DNA from: Cryptomeria japonica
Taxonomy: Eukaryota > Streptophyta > Pinopsida > Cupressales > Cupressaceae
Reading direction: 5' to 3'
DNA length: 64,000 bases
NCBI RefSeq assembly: GCF_030272615.1
Contig: NC_081412.1
Location: 104,522,796 to 104,586,795, forward strand
Below are positions 12,173-24,180 of the stretch, one piece after another. The translations under genes and the position numbers were made by a program. Numbering within the stretch: position 1 is the first letter of the stretch; each line of letters begins with the position of its first letter. A model generated the notes under the pieces. It did not search any database and was not told where the DNA came from. It saw only the letters and a list, made by a program, of their open reading frames with translations.

Positions 12173-12187
12173 TTTTTCCCCTCTTTG
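12173..12187 (-). other. Polypurine tract of element D
   Basis: On the minus strand CAAAGAGGGGAAAAA directly precedes the 3' LTR. Position and purity fit the plus-strand primer for reverse transcription and set the orientation of D. Confidence 0.85.
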
Positions 12188-12689
12188 AAATGATGTCAAG
12201 ACAACTTTGTTTCAAAGATTAAATCAAGTCTCGATAGCGTTCCCGATGGAGATGAAAATCCTAATTGTGTGCCCCCTCATGAGATTGATCGTGAAATTGT
12301 TGAAAACTTTGGTTTGAATGATTGATCTTATAATAATTGATAAAAAATTCCATCAACTAAATTCATTTGTTAAAAAAAAATTAAATTTCCCCATTGAATA
12401 GCATTAATAACTCTTTCAAATAGTAAATATAAAATTAACATAGGTTAATTTTAATTTCATTGTTATCCTTGTCAACTTGTGAAGAAAATTATCTTGGCGA
12501 GGTGGCAAAATGGTGATTCCTATGGAGAACCGTCGATTTGAGCGTGTTCGATGATATCAGTGACCTCCTGAGTATGGGTTTCCAGTATGTATCTTATCTC
12601 GAGCTTTGTTTTCAACTTGTCATTCAATTTTTTCATGTTTTTAGGCACGTTTTCGAATTTTGATTTTTTTTGTTGTTGCGATTTTTGGC

Positions 12690-12970
12690 ATTTAGTTAGC
12701 ACTTTTGCATTTATATTTAGCACATATGCAATTAGGTTTAAAACATTTCTCATGATAGCACTTATGTTCATTTTTTAGCGTATATGTTAAGGATGTTAGT
12801 GCATATGCATCAGTTAGCGCTTATGCATTGTTTGTTAGCACATATGCATTGTGTGATAGCGCTTTTGCATGTTTCGTGCATTTGTGCTTAGGGTTAGCGC
12901 ATTTGTTGAAAAAGTTAGTGCATATGCTTTGTTTAGCACTTATGTTCAATAGCATAGTGCATATGCTCTA
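12690..12970 (+). repeat. Degenerate array, consensus TTAGYRCWTWTGCAT
   Basis: About twelve copies of a roughly 20-base unit occur, for example TTAGCACTTTTGCAT, GTTAGTGCATATGCATCA and GTTAGCGCTTATGCATTG. The core AGYRCWTWTG is kept while the spacers vary. Related arrays are at 32480-32828 (minus sense, next to the primer site of D) and 61240-61580 (plus sense, next to the primer site of G). Here the array lies just inside the 3' LTR and upstream of the plus-strand pseudogene at 13493. Confidence 0.8.
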
Positions 12971-13492
12971 AATTAATGTTTTTGATAGATGAAAAAGCAA
13001 AAAACTCACTTTGTTGATTAGATTTAACGTGTTTGATGTGTGTGTTTGATGAATAGTGATCTGATTGATTGATTGATGTTGTTGGATAGATTGATTTGAT
13101 TTGTTTTGATAGATTAGCTCTAAGAAACCGATTTAGTTTCTGATGTAAGAGCTTGGCAGAGTTTTGATTGAACTTAGTGATTGATAGAAAACCATGATTG
13201 ATAGGTTTGAAAATGATTTGATAGCTTTAAGTTTCTTTAGTTTGATTTGATAGATTTGATAGCGTAAGTTGCTTTAGTTTGATTTGATTGATTTGATAGT
13301 GTAAGTTTCTTCAATTTGATTTGATAGATTTGATAGCGTAAGTTGCTTCAGTTTGATTTGATTGATTTGATAGATTAGTGATCACTTTGATTTGATAGAT
13401 AGATAAGTGATGATTGATCTAATTCTCTTGGTAAATAGGAGAAACTTGATGTTCTCTAGTGTTGGGAGAAATTCCTGGTAGTACGTCATTTA

Positions 13493-15552
13493 GTGCCAGA
13501 GCTTACACAGGAAGAGGTGAGACATATAGATGCCTGTGGTTTATGTCATCTGTTGTATATGCCTGAGATTACCCATAATAGAGGATTGTTGATGGCATTA
13601 GCCGAGAGATGGCATAGTGATCATAACACTTTCCACCTGCCCATGGGTGATATTAGTGTGACGCTCAAGGATGTCTATAGGATTTTGCACATCCTAGTGA
13701 CTAGCAAGTTAGTGCAGTATAATTTTTAGGATTGTGTTGGGACAGAGGCTTGCAGAGTCATTTTTGCTGATGAGAGCATCTCTAGAGGAGAGATCCGATG
13801 GGAGGATATGGTTATGTATTACGAGACTCTCCCTATGATTCTTACTAGTTTGATTGGAGGATTCATTTGTCCTGATAGAAAATCATGAGGTTTTGTTGTT
13901 GGATGGGGTGAGATTCTTCAGAGTATGATGCAGCATTGGACTATGCTTGGGGTGTTTGTATGCTGGCTCATTTATATCATGATCTTCATTAGGTGGTGTA
14001 TGATGAGAGTGCTAGTTTGTCTACAAGATGCACACTATTGCAGATCTGGTGCTGGGAGCACATTTCTATTACTTAGCCTATCGATCACAGAGTTTGTGGA
14101 GAGAGGCAACCATATGTATATCTATATGTAGGTATCCTTACTCAGCATAAGCTGGGTAAGATGAAGTATTATCGTTGGGTGCTTGATTCATTGGATAGTA
14201 TCACTTGGAGACCATATGTTGATTGTAAGCCATGGATGGATGATGCACGAACATTACCATTTATTATGCAGAGTAGATATCTCATTGGTCAGACTCCTTT
14301 CATTATTGAGTGATAGTTGATTAGTCACATTCTTAAATAGTTTTGTATCATTCAGCCTATGTCTACTGGTGTGATGATATATGCTCGGTGGTATAGAGAT
14401 AGGCGATATTGGGGACCTTCTTTGTCATTTGAGATTGCTCGCATAGAGTTTCTTGCTACTCCGAGAGTGGCTTATGATATGATATTGCACATTCTTGATC
14501 CTAGTTTTACTGCAGAGTATGCTTAGTATATAATAGCACATCCATCTCCTTGTATTACTGATCTAGTAGATCCTTCTCCTAGCTCAAGAGATGAGGATGA
14601 TGATTTAGATGGTCCAGTTTTTAGGAGATAGAGATGGAGATGAGAGCTTAGAATTTCTTAGGAGGTTGGGGGAGATGGAGATGAGGGTGGGGATGGAGGT
14701 GGGGATGGTAGGAGACTTGGATGGAGGGGAGGTCGATTGAGAGTCCATGGAGGACCATTTGGGCTAGTGGGCAGGATTGGGAGACCGCGTCCTATGGGTG
14801 GGAGAGATGTTGGGTAGATTGGGAAGGATAATGAAAGGGTAGGGATGAGATCATTGAGAGGGTTGCCATTGATAGGAGGAGGTAGGATGACTGGACTGGA
14901 TGGGGGTTACGAGAGAGGCATTGATTTTGGTCAGATTCAGCTAGACCCTAGGGTTATTGCAGCTCATGGTGGAGAGGATGAGGATCCAAAGGATCATTTT
15001 CCACTTATTAGATGACCGATTCTGAGAGCTACTCAGACTAAGATTCCAACAGGTGGACATGGAGGTGGTGAGGAGGGGATTGGGGTTCATGCACCATAGC
15101 AAGATTTGCTAGAGCAGGATGCACCAGAGCATGATATGCCAGAGAAGGAGACCATTGATAGTCTTAGAGAACAGATTGATCAGCTTCAAGCACAAGTACA
15201 AACTTTCATGGCTGAGAGGGATAGAGTTGTTAGGAGACAATAGGATACTCAGGGCCTTCTTGATCATATTTAGCAGGTTGGATCGGACACTCTCGCAGCT
15301 CACACTATTAGAGCACTAGTTCGAGTCAAGAAGGAGACTTCCCGTTGGTTACGACTATATGAGGAGGTAGTCATAGAGAGTCAGAGAGCAGGTAGTTATC
15401 ATACTACCATGTTGATGGATACTAGCAGTGGTGGAGTCATGGGACCTCCTTAGAGGAGTTTTGATCATGGGAGACAAGTATCTAGGGTATCTTCTCACCC
15501 ACAACCACAGAGATGGACAAAGTTGGGTGGTAGTGGTATAGGACAACCGTGA
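13493..15552 (+). pseudogene. Antisense plant-mobile-domain-like pseudogene carried by element D
   Basis: From 13493 the plus strand reads LLMALAERWHSDHNTFHLP and then DVYRILHI, closely resembling the start of plant mobile domain (aminotransferase-like) proteins, where a Trp and an HTFHLP-type motif are conserved. Typical later blocks follow in pieces: ALDYAWGVCMLAHLYHDLH near 13932, a TLLQIWCWEH motif near 14032 and SITWRPYVD near 14205. After a Gly-rich stretch (14640-14900) comes a coiled coil (SLREQIDQLQAQVQ, near 15160). Many stops, mostly TAG, break the frame, so it is dead. It runs opposite to D between integrase and 3' LTR, where Tat elements are known to carry extra ORFs. It is probably a captured host gene or its transposon relative. 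Confidence 0.65.
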
Positions 15553-17485
15553 CTTGATATAGAGGCACTTGTATTGTTTATCTGATATAATTGTATACTT
15601 GGACTTTTATTATTTTATGATGATCTATATGAAGACATGGACTCTATATGATGATGATCTTTATTATGAAAGTTACTCTATTTTATGATCTATATGCCTT
15701 GATTATATGGATGCAGTGATTAGATGGATGATGATATGATGATGATTTATCTTTCCGTTCTTTATGATAATGATCTAGATGATGCAATGATGGTTTTCTT
15801 TTTTTATTTATTTTTTATTTTGAAGACCTTGGATGCAAATGAAAATGATTATTTAACTTAAATGATGCAATGATCTATATGGAAATGCAAAGAATGATTA
15901 TGTAATATGCTAGTCGAATGTTTTTTATTTTTTGATGCAATTTGAAAATGATATGAAAATGCAAATACAATGATTGATTGATTATATGATTATGAGTCTA
16001 AGTGCAAAGATGCAATTAAATGAGATGAAATGATAATGCAAATAATAATAATGATACACTACATGATTAATGAAATACACTTATGATGAATGCAAATTAA
16101 TGCAATGATTAAAATACAACTAAATGAAATGGATGATGATTAAAATGATTCTAAAATGAATGCACCGATGATGATCAAATAGAAATTGTTTTTGTTTGTC
16201 CAAGTATACTCAATCTTGATTTATGACCATTGATCTGTGAATGAAATGAAATGCTTATAATGCAACTGACAATGAATGCTTATAATGCTGATGAACAATA
16301 GGCTAATCTAAAATGATCTAACTAAAAATTATATTGCCATTCTTCATATGCTATCTTGTAACAATGCTTGACTTCATCATTGAGCTTTAAAATGTTGTAA
16401 GAAAATACAAGAAACTTGACATAATGATCCAAGATGACCTGAGTATTTCTTACATGGATTTTGATATAGCAAGTTAATACAGGAAACTTGATATAATGAG
16501 TCAAGCTGACCTGAGTATTGCTTGCAGAACAGACAAGGATTATCTCCTTTCATGCATGACTTGGAACGTCCTCCTTGATCTTTTGCCAATAATATCCTGA
16601 GACAAGTACATACCATAGTAAGAGATAAACCATAGACATCAATCAAAGAAAAATAATCATGCCCCATCATAGCTTCTCTAGTCATGGACATCCTTGAGTC
16701 GCATAGAGTACATGACTAGAAATAAAATTGAGATATAAACACTGAATCTTTGTATGTCATTCACATGTTCTTATGGTCATTAACTGATATAATCATCTTG
16801 ATGAATGATCTTTGATGATCCTTTATTACTTTCTAATCGATTCTTCAGTTTTCTAAGTTTCACGATTTAGTTGTTGATGAAATGCCTTGATTTTTGTTGC
16901 TTTGTTTCTCATTATCTATTTCAAAACTCTAGGTGTTTTTTGTTTTTCTAAGTTTTTTGAATGTTTTGGGATTTTCAAAGATTCAAAAGATAACCTTAGC
17001 AAAAGGAATTAGGATTTTTCCCCCAGTAGAAACAAAAATTTATTTTGGATGTGTAAATTGATCAAGATCCAAACCATAGCGGGATACAAATGCAGATTGA
17101 TTGATTCTAATAAAATCTAAGATAGTGACTATGACAACTGTGTCAAAGATTGATAATTGTTGGTAAGTTGCATAATTTCTGCTAATGGTTCAAAGAAAGT
17201 GATGCGAAAGATGGAATGGATGAGATAGGATAGATGGAAGCGATAGATGCAATATGATGGAGTGGATTTGGTGCACAAAGCAATCTCATAGATGGAGGAA
17301 CTTACTTTGTAGATAGCACCTGTTTACCAGGTTTTCACAATCTAATTTTATTGCATGTTTCTCTCTTTTCTTTTCTTTTCTTTTAAATTTTTTTTTTAAG
17401 CTTTTTTAGGGATTTTCTGCTTTTTGGATGTTTATTGATATTTTTAGGACATTATATGCTTTTTATTGATTTTTTTCTAGGACTT
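15553..17485. other. Element D spacer, ATGATG-rich low complexity, no gene
   Basis: The 15590-16320 part is dominated by ATGATG, GCAAATGA and related words. The rest is T-rich with no domain in any frame. It separates the integrase stop (17486, minus) from the 3' end of the antisense pseudogene. Confidence 0.6.
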
Positions 17486-17862
17486 TATATCTCAAGCATA
17501 GAATTTCTTGAGATGGATAGAATTGATAGGTTCATCAAACCAATCATCTTCAGGGGTAGATAACTTGTATGCTCCTAATCCATATGCTACTACTATGACA
17601 AAAGGTCCTAGCCAATTTGGTTCAAATTTTCCCTTCTTGTCTCTCTCTTACTGATTTCTTGGATTCTCCCTTAGAACTATATCTCTAGTTTGAAATATGT
17701 ACGGCTTGACCCTGTGGTTATAACTTCTTGACATTCTTTGTTGATATCCTTTCAAATGATCTATTGCATTTTGGTGATGTTCTTGAATCAGTTCAAGTTC
17801 CTAGAGTTGGGACACTCATTGTTCTTCTTCTGGTATAAGCTTTCAAGGATACTCATAGAGAA
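17486..17862 (-). pseudogene. int: Element D integrase, C-terminal part
   Basis: On the minus strand the frame resumes after element C and runs to a TGA at about 17486. Visible motifs are VKPYIFQTRDIVLRE, then a stop, then GKFEPNWLGPFVI and the final INSIHLKKFYA, which match the integrase C-terminal domain of Tat elements. A TGA near 17855 (probably former Arg) and a TAG-type stop in the middle show decay. The N-terminal part is at 23404-24180. Confidence 0.85.
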
Positions 17863-17867
17863 GGTAT

Positions 17868-18208
17868 TGTTAGGATTCCCACAGATACTGAGAAGGGGGG
17901 TGAATCAGTATCTAATCGATATATTAAATTTCTAAACTTAAAACATGTAGAACATATTAAAATTGTGTACCGGTAAGCAAGAAGAAATGCTATAAACAGA
18001 GATAAAAACAACCACATGAAAAAAACACCATAACACAAGGATTTAATGAGGAAACCCGGTGTGGGAAAAACCTTGGTGGGATTTGTGACCCACAATATTC
18101 ACTTACTGGCCAATAAGAGAATATTACTATTACAAGAGGGGCCTGCACATGTAGGAAGGCCAAGTGCCTAGAGCTCACTACTCAAAATAGAAGTCTCACT
18201 GACTTATA
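17868..18208 (-). repeat. Element C 3' LTR, truncated
   Basis: Bases 17868-18208 match 22606-22935, then identity stops abruptly and internal coding-type sequence follows. About 450 bases, corresponding to the U3 part of the 3' LTR, plus the polypurine tract are missing. A single deletion explains this. Confidence 0.85.
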
Positions 18209-18300
18209 GAGTTTTAAATTCCTTCAGTGAGTTGCATAGTTCTAGTAGAAGTGTGTCAAACTCTCTTGTACACTTCTTTATTTGATCATCAAAGAATTTT

Positions 18301-21054
18301 TCATTTTTCAATTTCTAATTTCTCTTTCAATTCTTCTTCCTTTATTTGCTCAATTGTCACTGTGTTGTCAGTAATGTACTTAGACAAAGTGTCAAGTTGG
18401 CTCAAAGAATCCTTATTATTTATGTTGCAGTTAGGAGCTATCCTTTTTAAAACTGGGATTGTATCATCTATAGCTTTATAGGCTTGTGAGCTACAATCAA
18501 CTATTTTCTTTAAAGAATCCAAAAGAACTTTAGTTACATTTGTTGATTTGTAACCCGCTGAGGAGGAACCAATACTCAAAATTCCACCGGTGGAGGAAGT
18601 AACAATGCTTTTAGTGACCTCTGATAGGTCTATTTGTGTTTCCATTTATTTAAGCAAAGGATTTTGTTTCTCTCCTGTTGCCAGTGGCACTATTTCCACA
18701 TAAACCTATTCCTATTCAGGAGCCTGTTGCTCTACTTGACTCTTTTTTTGTTAACCTGTTTCAATCTCTGTCTGTTGCCTTGTGCTGTCACTTTCAACTT
18801 TTCCTTTAGTGTTGTCAATATTGTTAGATGCTGGTGGCTCATTAGCCATGTTAGTCTTACTGGTTGAATCTTTATCTACCACAATGTTGAATGTTTGATT
18901 ATCAACATTTACTGTGTATAGTACCTCAGGATTAGGATTTGTATCCTTTACACCAATACTCTCATCTGTCGGTTCATCTTCAGTTTTCATTACTAGTGGA
19001 GTAATCAGAGGTGGTGGGGATAAGTTATCTTTTATTTTGATGCTAGGTGGTCCACCAACCTTTCCTTTCCCCTTATCTTTGTCCTTTTGATAGACTTTGA
19101 TAGGCTTGGGGTTCTTGTACTCTTCCTGTTTTTCTTTTTCCACAAGGAATATATCCCATTCATTTTTAGTATCTGTTGTTACCTCATTTACTCTTCCTGC
19201 CATGAGTGCAACATCCCAGTGTGCAGTAGAAAATACTGACCAGTTGGCTTTTGCAATTAAGTCATCAATCTCCTTTGGCGAGTTTACTAGGTAAACGACA
19301 AGTAATTTTTCAATTTTAATTTTCTTATCAAGTTATACAATAGCTTGTCTTCTACCTTCCAATCTTTTGAACAGTTCATCTGGTAGTTTATCTACCACTT
19401 GTATTAAAAATTTCTTGTAGATGTCCAGGTTCAAAATGACACTTCTTTCAACTTGCTCTTTCTCATTAGCTGATAGGGTATCATATAATTTTTCTATACT
19501 TTGGAGTTTTCCTTCCTCTGTGATTTCATTCAGTAATTCATCAAGTGAGGTAATGTTCTATTGAGTCCTTTTCCTTTTGGGTGTTATCTTTTTCTTTAGG
19601 GTTGACTTCTTTACCAGTGACCTCATTGCCTGTTGTTTCTGTCTAGTTCTTCTAGGCGAGGGTGTTGATGCCGGTGAAGGATCCCTTTTCCTTACAACTC
19701 TTTTGAATGTTGTTGGCATGTCATTCTCAGAAGAAGTTTCTATTGGTGATAGATGATTTTTAGGGTGTAAAGTTGCTAACTCATCCTCAGTGATGCTGGT
19801 TTGTTTTAATACATCTTCCTTGATGGCTTTTTCCTGCCAAGTACCTTTCTTCACAATTGCTTCAACTTTCTTCACCCTCTTCTTGGATTGAATTTGGCTT
19901 TCAATCATCTTTGCACTACCAAATACCTCTTCCTTGGGTTCCTTAGGTGCTTCTAGAAGGGCTTTTGCATAAGTCTCAATGATATGATCATCAGTCTCAT
20001 AGCCCATTTCAGTTACCCAAATTATTCTTGGGATCACTATTTCCATCCAGATCTCATCCTTTTTAATTACAAAACATAAATCATCCTTGTATTTGTTAAC
20101 AATCTTCTATGACAGTCTGATTCTCTTGTTCATTTTGGCCTTAAGTGCTTGAAAATAATCATGGATATTCTTATATTTGTTCTCACCCATGTTGTTGAAT
20201 AGATTTGATAGCTGTTTTCCTATTGGTATATCAAATCCAAGGCTCTTGTTGCCTATACTGAGAACTTGTTTGGTTATGTGTAACATTAAGCATACAAGTA
20301 GATTACCAAATTTAAAAGTACCTTTCTTGTCCTTCTTGATTTTACCTAAATTATCAATTAACTCATCTTTCAGCCATTCACATACATCTATTTTCACATT
20401 GTTTTTAACCATGTCATAAGCACTCTTAATGCATAAACTTGAAACTGAGTTAAGTTGGTTTACATGAGTTGCTTCGTAACCTAGAATCATGCTGACAAAT
20501 ATCACATCTATATTGGTCACATCATCAACCCTCAGAGACCTTCTATCAAATGCTACACTAGTTAGGTTTATTACTAGGTCATTTGAGACCTTTTTGGTTT
20601 TGTCTGGTTTACTACCGGTGGAAGGTAACCCTGTTACAACTTTCACTGCTTCCTTGGTAATTTTGTTAATTGAGTCTAGCCAGAAGAATTCACCATGTAC
20701 CCTTCTCAATACTATTCTAATGACTTCCTTAGGAAAGTTTGGAATGCTAAGGATCTCAGTGAATCCTAGGGTTTCAACAATTTTATGTTTAGGCTTCACA
20801 TTTTCAGAATCATCACATATAACGATTTTGAACATGTTTTTGACTTCTTCATCTCCTAGTTCTTCTATGTGGCAATGGATGTATATTCTGGGATCTTCTA
20901 CAAAAACAACTCCTTTGGGGATTTGGGAAAATGCACCAATGTTATCATCCTTTTTAGCTATCTCGGGAACTAGCTGAAACACAGTCCTAGGGCATTTGAT
21001 AACCTCGACTACAATAGGGTTATCTATAAATTCAGGTGTAGAAGAGGATGCCAT
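18301..21054 (-). pseudogene. Element C ORF2, conserved protein of unknown function
   Basis: The start at 21054 (MASSSTPEF) is chosen because the homologous ORF of B starts at the matching place (38823). The first 315 residues are open. Conserved blocks shared with B include GVVFVEDPRIYIHCHIEELG, then RRVHGEFFWLDSINKITKEA, KGTFKFGNLLVCLML and KSLGFDIPIGKQLSNLF. After a TAG near 20107 the frame continues with IIWVTEMGYETDD, a Lys/Glu-rich middle with RRTRQK basic clusters, and a C-terminal coiled coil (DSLSQLDTLSKYITDN). Total coding potential is about 900 residues with a few stops. No known catalytic motif, RT box or DDE triad is visible. It could be a structural or host-interaction protein of the element; I do not recognise the family. 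Confidence 0.75.
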
Positions 21055-21354
21055 GATAATAAATACCTTTTTTTTTACCTTTGGAAGGATGAATGCTGAA
21101 ATCCTTTGCTTCTTCACTTAGCTCTAGAGATTTCATGCTCTTCAAGTGTTTGAATTCATAGTGAAGTGAAATTGAGCCAAAACCACTACTTTATAATGCC
21201 AATTTTGCCAACTACCATAATTAATGCATGTTAGTGAAGTAATCACTAACCTTTTGTGGCGGCATAGAAGTAATTTCCAACTTCTCATCATCAACCTAGG
21301 GAATAATAATAGCATATGTCTTAATTTATTGCCAAACCCTCAAGGAAACTTTCT

Positions 21355-22537
21355 TCAATTTGATAAAGAACTTCCTATCAGTGGAGCACTACTCTGTCCT
21401 GTCGGTGGAGCACTACTATGTCCTACCGGTGGAGCACTACTCTGTCCTACCAGTGGAGTGTTGATTGGTTCTACCGGTGGAGGAGTATTCCCAACATTAT
21501 TTAGGCCTGATTTTCTAATCCATTGTTTTGAGAATTCTTGCTTAACCTCTTCAACTTTTTCTTTTCCTTTCAAACTAGAACTTTTGTTGTTTACCGGTGA
21601 TCCTTTACTTTTGCAGAATTTTGCAATATGCCCAATCTTGTTACATGCATAGAAAGTCACATTATTCTTCTAAATAGCTTTCCCATAACCTATTCTAGTT
21701 TGTGTTCTACATTGATTAGATAGGTGTCCAAATCTTCCACAAACATAGCATCTAACATTCATTCTGCAATTTTCAAAGTTATGACCAACTTTGTTGCATT
21801 TTGAACATTGACCAGTGGGTGTGTTGGTGTTATGATAACTTCTATATCTACATTGGTTTTCTCTATGACCATACTTATTACAGTTGAAGCATTTTCCATT
21901 GAACTTATAAGCAGAAGGTTGTCTTACCGGTTTACAATGATCCTGTGTGTTTGCAGTACCAAAGCTTTCTCCAACTTCAAAGCCAATTCCACAAGTGTCA
22001 CCTAGGTTTCTGTTTCTTTAGTAAGTCACCAAGTTCCTCTGAGCTTTTCTTGAATTTTTCTTTGTGCTGATTTGCAATAACCAGTTCTCTTTCTAAGATC
22101 TCTTTCTATCTCATCAGTTCATTGTAGTCATTCTGTGTACACATCAAATCTGTCTTCAACAAGTCATTTTCATAGCTAAGTTTTGTTTTCTCATTTGCTG
22201 CATCACTTAATCTTTTGGTTAAATCTTCTTCATTACTCTTTCTATCTTCAATTTCCTTACAGAATCTCATGGTCATATCTTGCATCTCATTCTTCATTAG
22301 CATGTTCTCTTGTTTCAACATGCTTATCTGATCATTAAGTGATTATTTTTCATCATTCTCATCTTGCATATTTTCACATAGTTCTCTTCTCTTGTTTCTT
22401 GCTATGGTAAAAATTTCTTGAAGTGCCTGGATAATATCCTGAGCTTCCTTTAGATCATCTTCAAGTTTGATGTTTTTCAATTTTTCAGTATCATTGTCTG
22501 AGAGAGCTGCTTCTAGTTGCTTCATCAGATTTTCCAT
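21355..22537 (-). pseudogene. Element C ORF1, Gag-like with coiled coil and four zinc knuckles
   Basis: The ORF begins about 55 bases after the primer site. A coiled coil comes first (ENLMKQLEAALSDNDTEKL, and more heptads to about 22110). Four CCHC-type knuckles follow: CFNCNKYGHRENQC, CSKCNKVGHNFENC, CYVCGRFGHLSNQC and FYACNKIGHIAKFC, the last with its first Cys replaced by Phe. Such knuckles bind nucleic acid in retroelement Gag. A short tandem peptide repeat (SAPPVGHS type) lies at 21381-21452. Stops near 22346 and 21675 break the frame. There is no capsid domain I can name, so Gag is an inference from the knuckles and the position. Confidence 0.8.
21381..21452 (+). repeat. Three 24-bp tandem repeats inside element C ORF1
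   Basis: The unit GTGGAGCACTACTCTGTCCT plus four bases is repeated three times at 21381, 21405 and 21429 with one or two changes, and a diverged fourth follows. On the coding (minus) strand it gives an octapeptide repeat of the type GQSSAPPV downstream of the last zinc knuckle. Confidence 0.85.
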
Positions 22538-22591
22538 TTCTAGTGTCAAGTTTTTCCTCACGTTGTTAGGCTTCTGAAAGTAGAGGACCAA

Positions 22592-22603
22592 GCTCTAATA
22601 CCA
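22592..22603 (-). other. Primer binding site of element C
   Basis: The minus strand reads TGGTATTAGAGC two bases after the 5' LTR. It differs from the initiator-Met complement TGGTATCAGAGC by one base. Confidence 0.85.
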
Positions 22604-22605
22604 AT

Positions 22606-23398
22606 TGTTAAAATTCCCACAAATACTGAGAGGGGGGGGTGAATCAGTATCTAACTAGTATATTAAATTTCTAAACTTAAAACATGTAGAACATATTAAA
22701 ACCATGTACCGGTAAGCAATAAGAAATGCTATAAATAGAGATAAAAACAACTACATGAAAAACACACCATAACACAAGGATTTAATGAGGAAACCTCGGT
22801 GGGATTTGTGACCCACAATATTCACTTACTAGCCAATAAGAGAATATTACTGTTACAAGAGGGGCCTGCACATGTAGGAAGGCCAAGTGCCTAGAGCTCA
22901 CTACTCAAAATAGAAGTCTCACTGACTTACAAAAATGGATTATACAAATCTAGTGTCTTGTACTACTTCAGAATAGCATCTATAATGCCAAATCTAGTAC
23001 CGGTTTCCGCTATGCTTCTTACATTAACCCTTAACCTATAATTCGCATAATAGGTCTGCCTTATTTTGCCTAATTACATTCTACCATCTCTCAATCATCT
23101 ATATCTCAATGTCCTACAATGAACTCTTATATATATGAGTCATTTTACATTATGCCAAGTTGGCTTACAAAGATTTTACAATAATAAATAAAATATATTA
23201 TAACAAAAATCATGTCGGCCTTTGTGCCAGTATGCTTCCTTTCTCTGTCGGTGCCGGTATTCTGAGTGCTGGTGTAGAGTTTGTTCCTGCTGGTTCTGGT
23301 GTAATCCCTTGTTGGTGTCATAGGATTGTAAGATTGCCATCAATGACAAAACCTTCAATCACCTTCAATATCTCATTGGAGTGTTCATATGCCAATAG
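22606..23398 (-). repeat. Element C 5' LTR, full length
   Basis: 793 bp, plus-sense start TGTTAAAATTCCCAC and end GCCAATA, where CA has become TA. It shares with the LTRs of E a block around AGTGAGCTCTAGGCACTTGG (reverse sense here) and the GTGGGT...CCCACC block. It also shares the G-run plus TGAATCAGT near the end with B. Confidence 0.9.
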
Positions 23399-23403
23399 GT
23401 ATC

Positions 23404-24180
23404 TCTACTTCTATAGGCAATATGGCTTCTGATCCATAGACCAAATAATATGGAGTTGCCCCCGTTGTAGTGAGGATGCTAGTTTGATATGCCCAAAGAG
23501 AAGGATTTAGCTGAATGTGCCAGTCTTTTCCAGCTTCATTGACTATTTTCTTCAAGATTTTCAAGAAAGTTTTGTTTGATGCCTCAGCTTGACCATTTCC
23601 CTATGAATAATATGGAGTAGAAAACCTATGTTGGATATGAAATTATTCACATAGCTCCTTCACATCTTGATTTTTGAATGGTCTTCCATTATCAATGATA
23701 ATGGTCATAGGAACTCCATAGTGACAAATTATATAATTCAAAATGAATGATGATATTTGTTTTCATGTCACTGTTATTATAGGTACTACTTCAGTCCATT
23801 TAGTAAAATATTCAGTAGCAATCAAAATAAACTTATGTCCATTAGAAGATGAGGGATTTATCTTTCCTACCAAATGAAGGCCCCATTGAGAAAATGTCCA
23901 TGATCCTCTCATAGGATATAACTCTTGTGTTGGTGCATGAATGAGATTCCCATGGATCTGACATTGTTTACATTTTCTAGCATATGTGAATGAATCTCTC
24001 TCCACAGTAGGCCAATAGTAACCCATATGAAGAATTTTCTTAGCCAATGTTAAACCACTTGAGTGTGTGCCACAAATACCTACATGAACTTTGTTAAGAA
24101 CTTTCTCAGATTCTTCTTGTTCAAGACATCTTAATAAAGTACCATCTAGATCACGCCTATATAGAATATTGGCAATAATA
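23404..24180 (-). pseudogene. int: Element D integrase, N-terminal zinc and catalytic core
   Basis: The minus strand shows the HHCC zinc-binding end (HMGYYWPT, then CKQCQIHG) and the core domain. The first catalytic position lies in IATEYFTKW, where Tat relatives have Asp; here it is Glu. The second Asp is in IIDNGRPF and the final Glu in NGQAEASNK, giving an altered D,D35E triad. Stops occur near 23760, 23650 and 23605. PYYLVYGSEAILPI at about 23450-23410 leads into the C insertion. Confidence 0.9.

Larger units (their letters stand above)
17868..23398 (-). mobile_element. Element C: non-autonomous LTR retrotransposon, relative of B (innermost)
   Basis: GGTAT at 17863-17867 and 23399-23403 is a perfect target-site duplication inside the integrase frame of D. 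Removing C rejoins the motifs PYYLVYGSEAILPIEVEIPSL in two parts across the site. The 5' LTR is 22606-23398 (793 bp), and the 3' LTR (17868-18208) is truncated. A primer site at 22592-22603 sets the minus orientation. Internal ORFs match B in order and content: coiled coil, four zinc knuckles, then a long unknown protein with a coiled-coil C-terminus. There are no polymerase or integrase motifs. Confidence 0.9.

Noticed and set aside
12690-12970. CRISPR-like array
   Set aside because: Units are degenerate and short, spacers are irregular, and the setting is a plant retrotransposon.
20177-20977. Plus-strand frames of 80 to 162 residues opposite element C ORF2
   Set aside because: The minus frame is longer and conserved with B; the plus frames are shadows.
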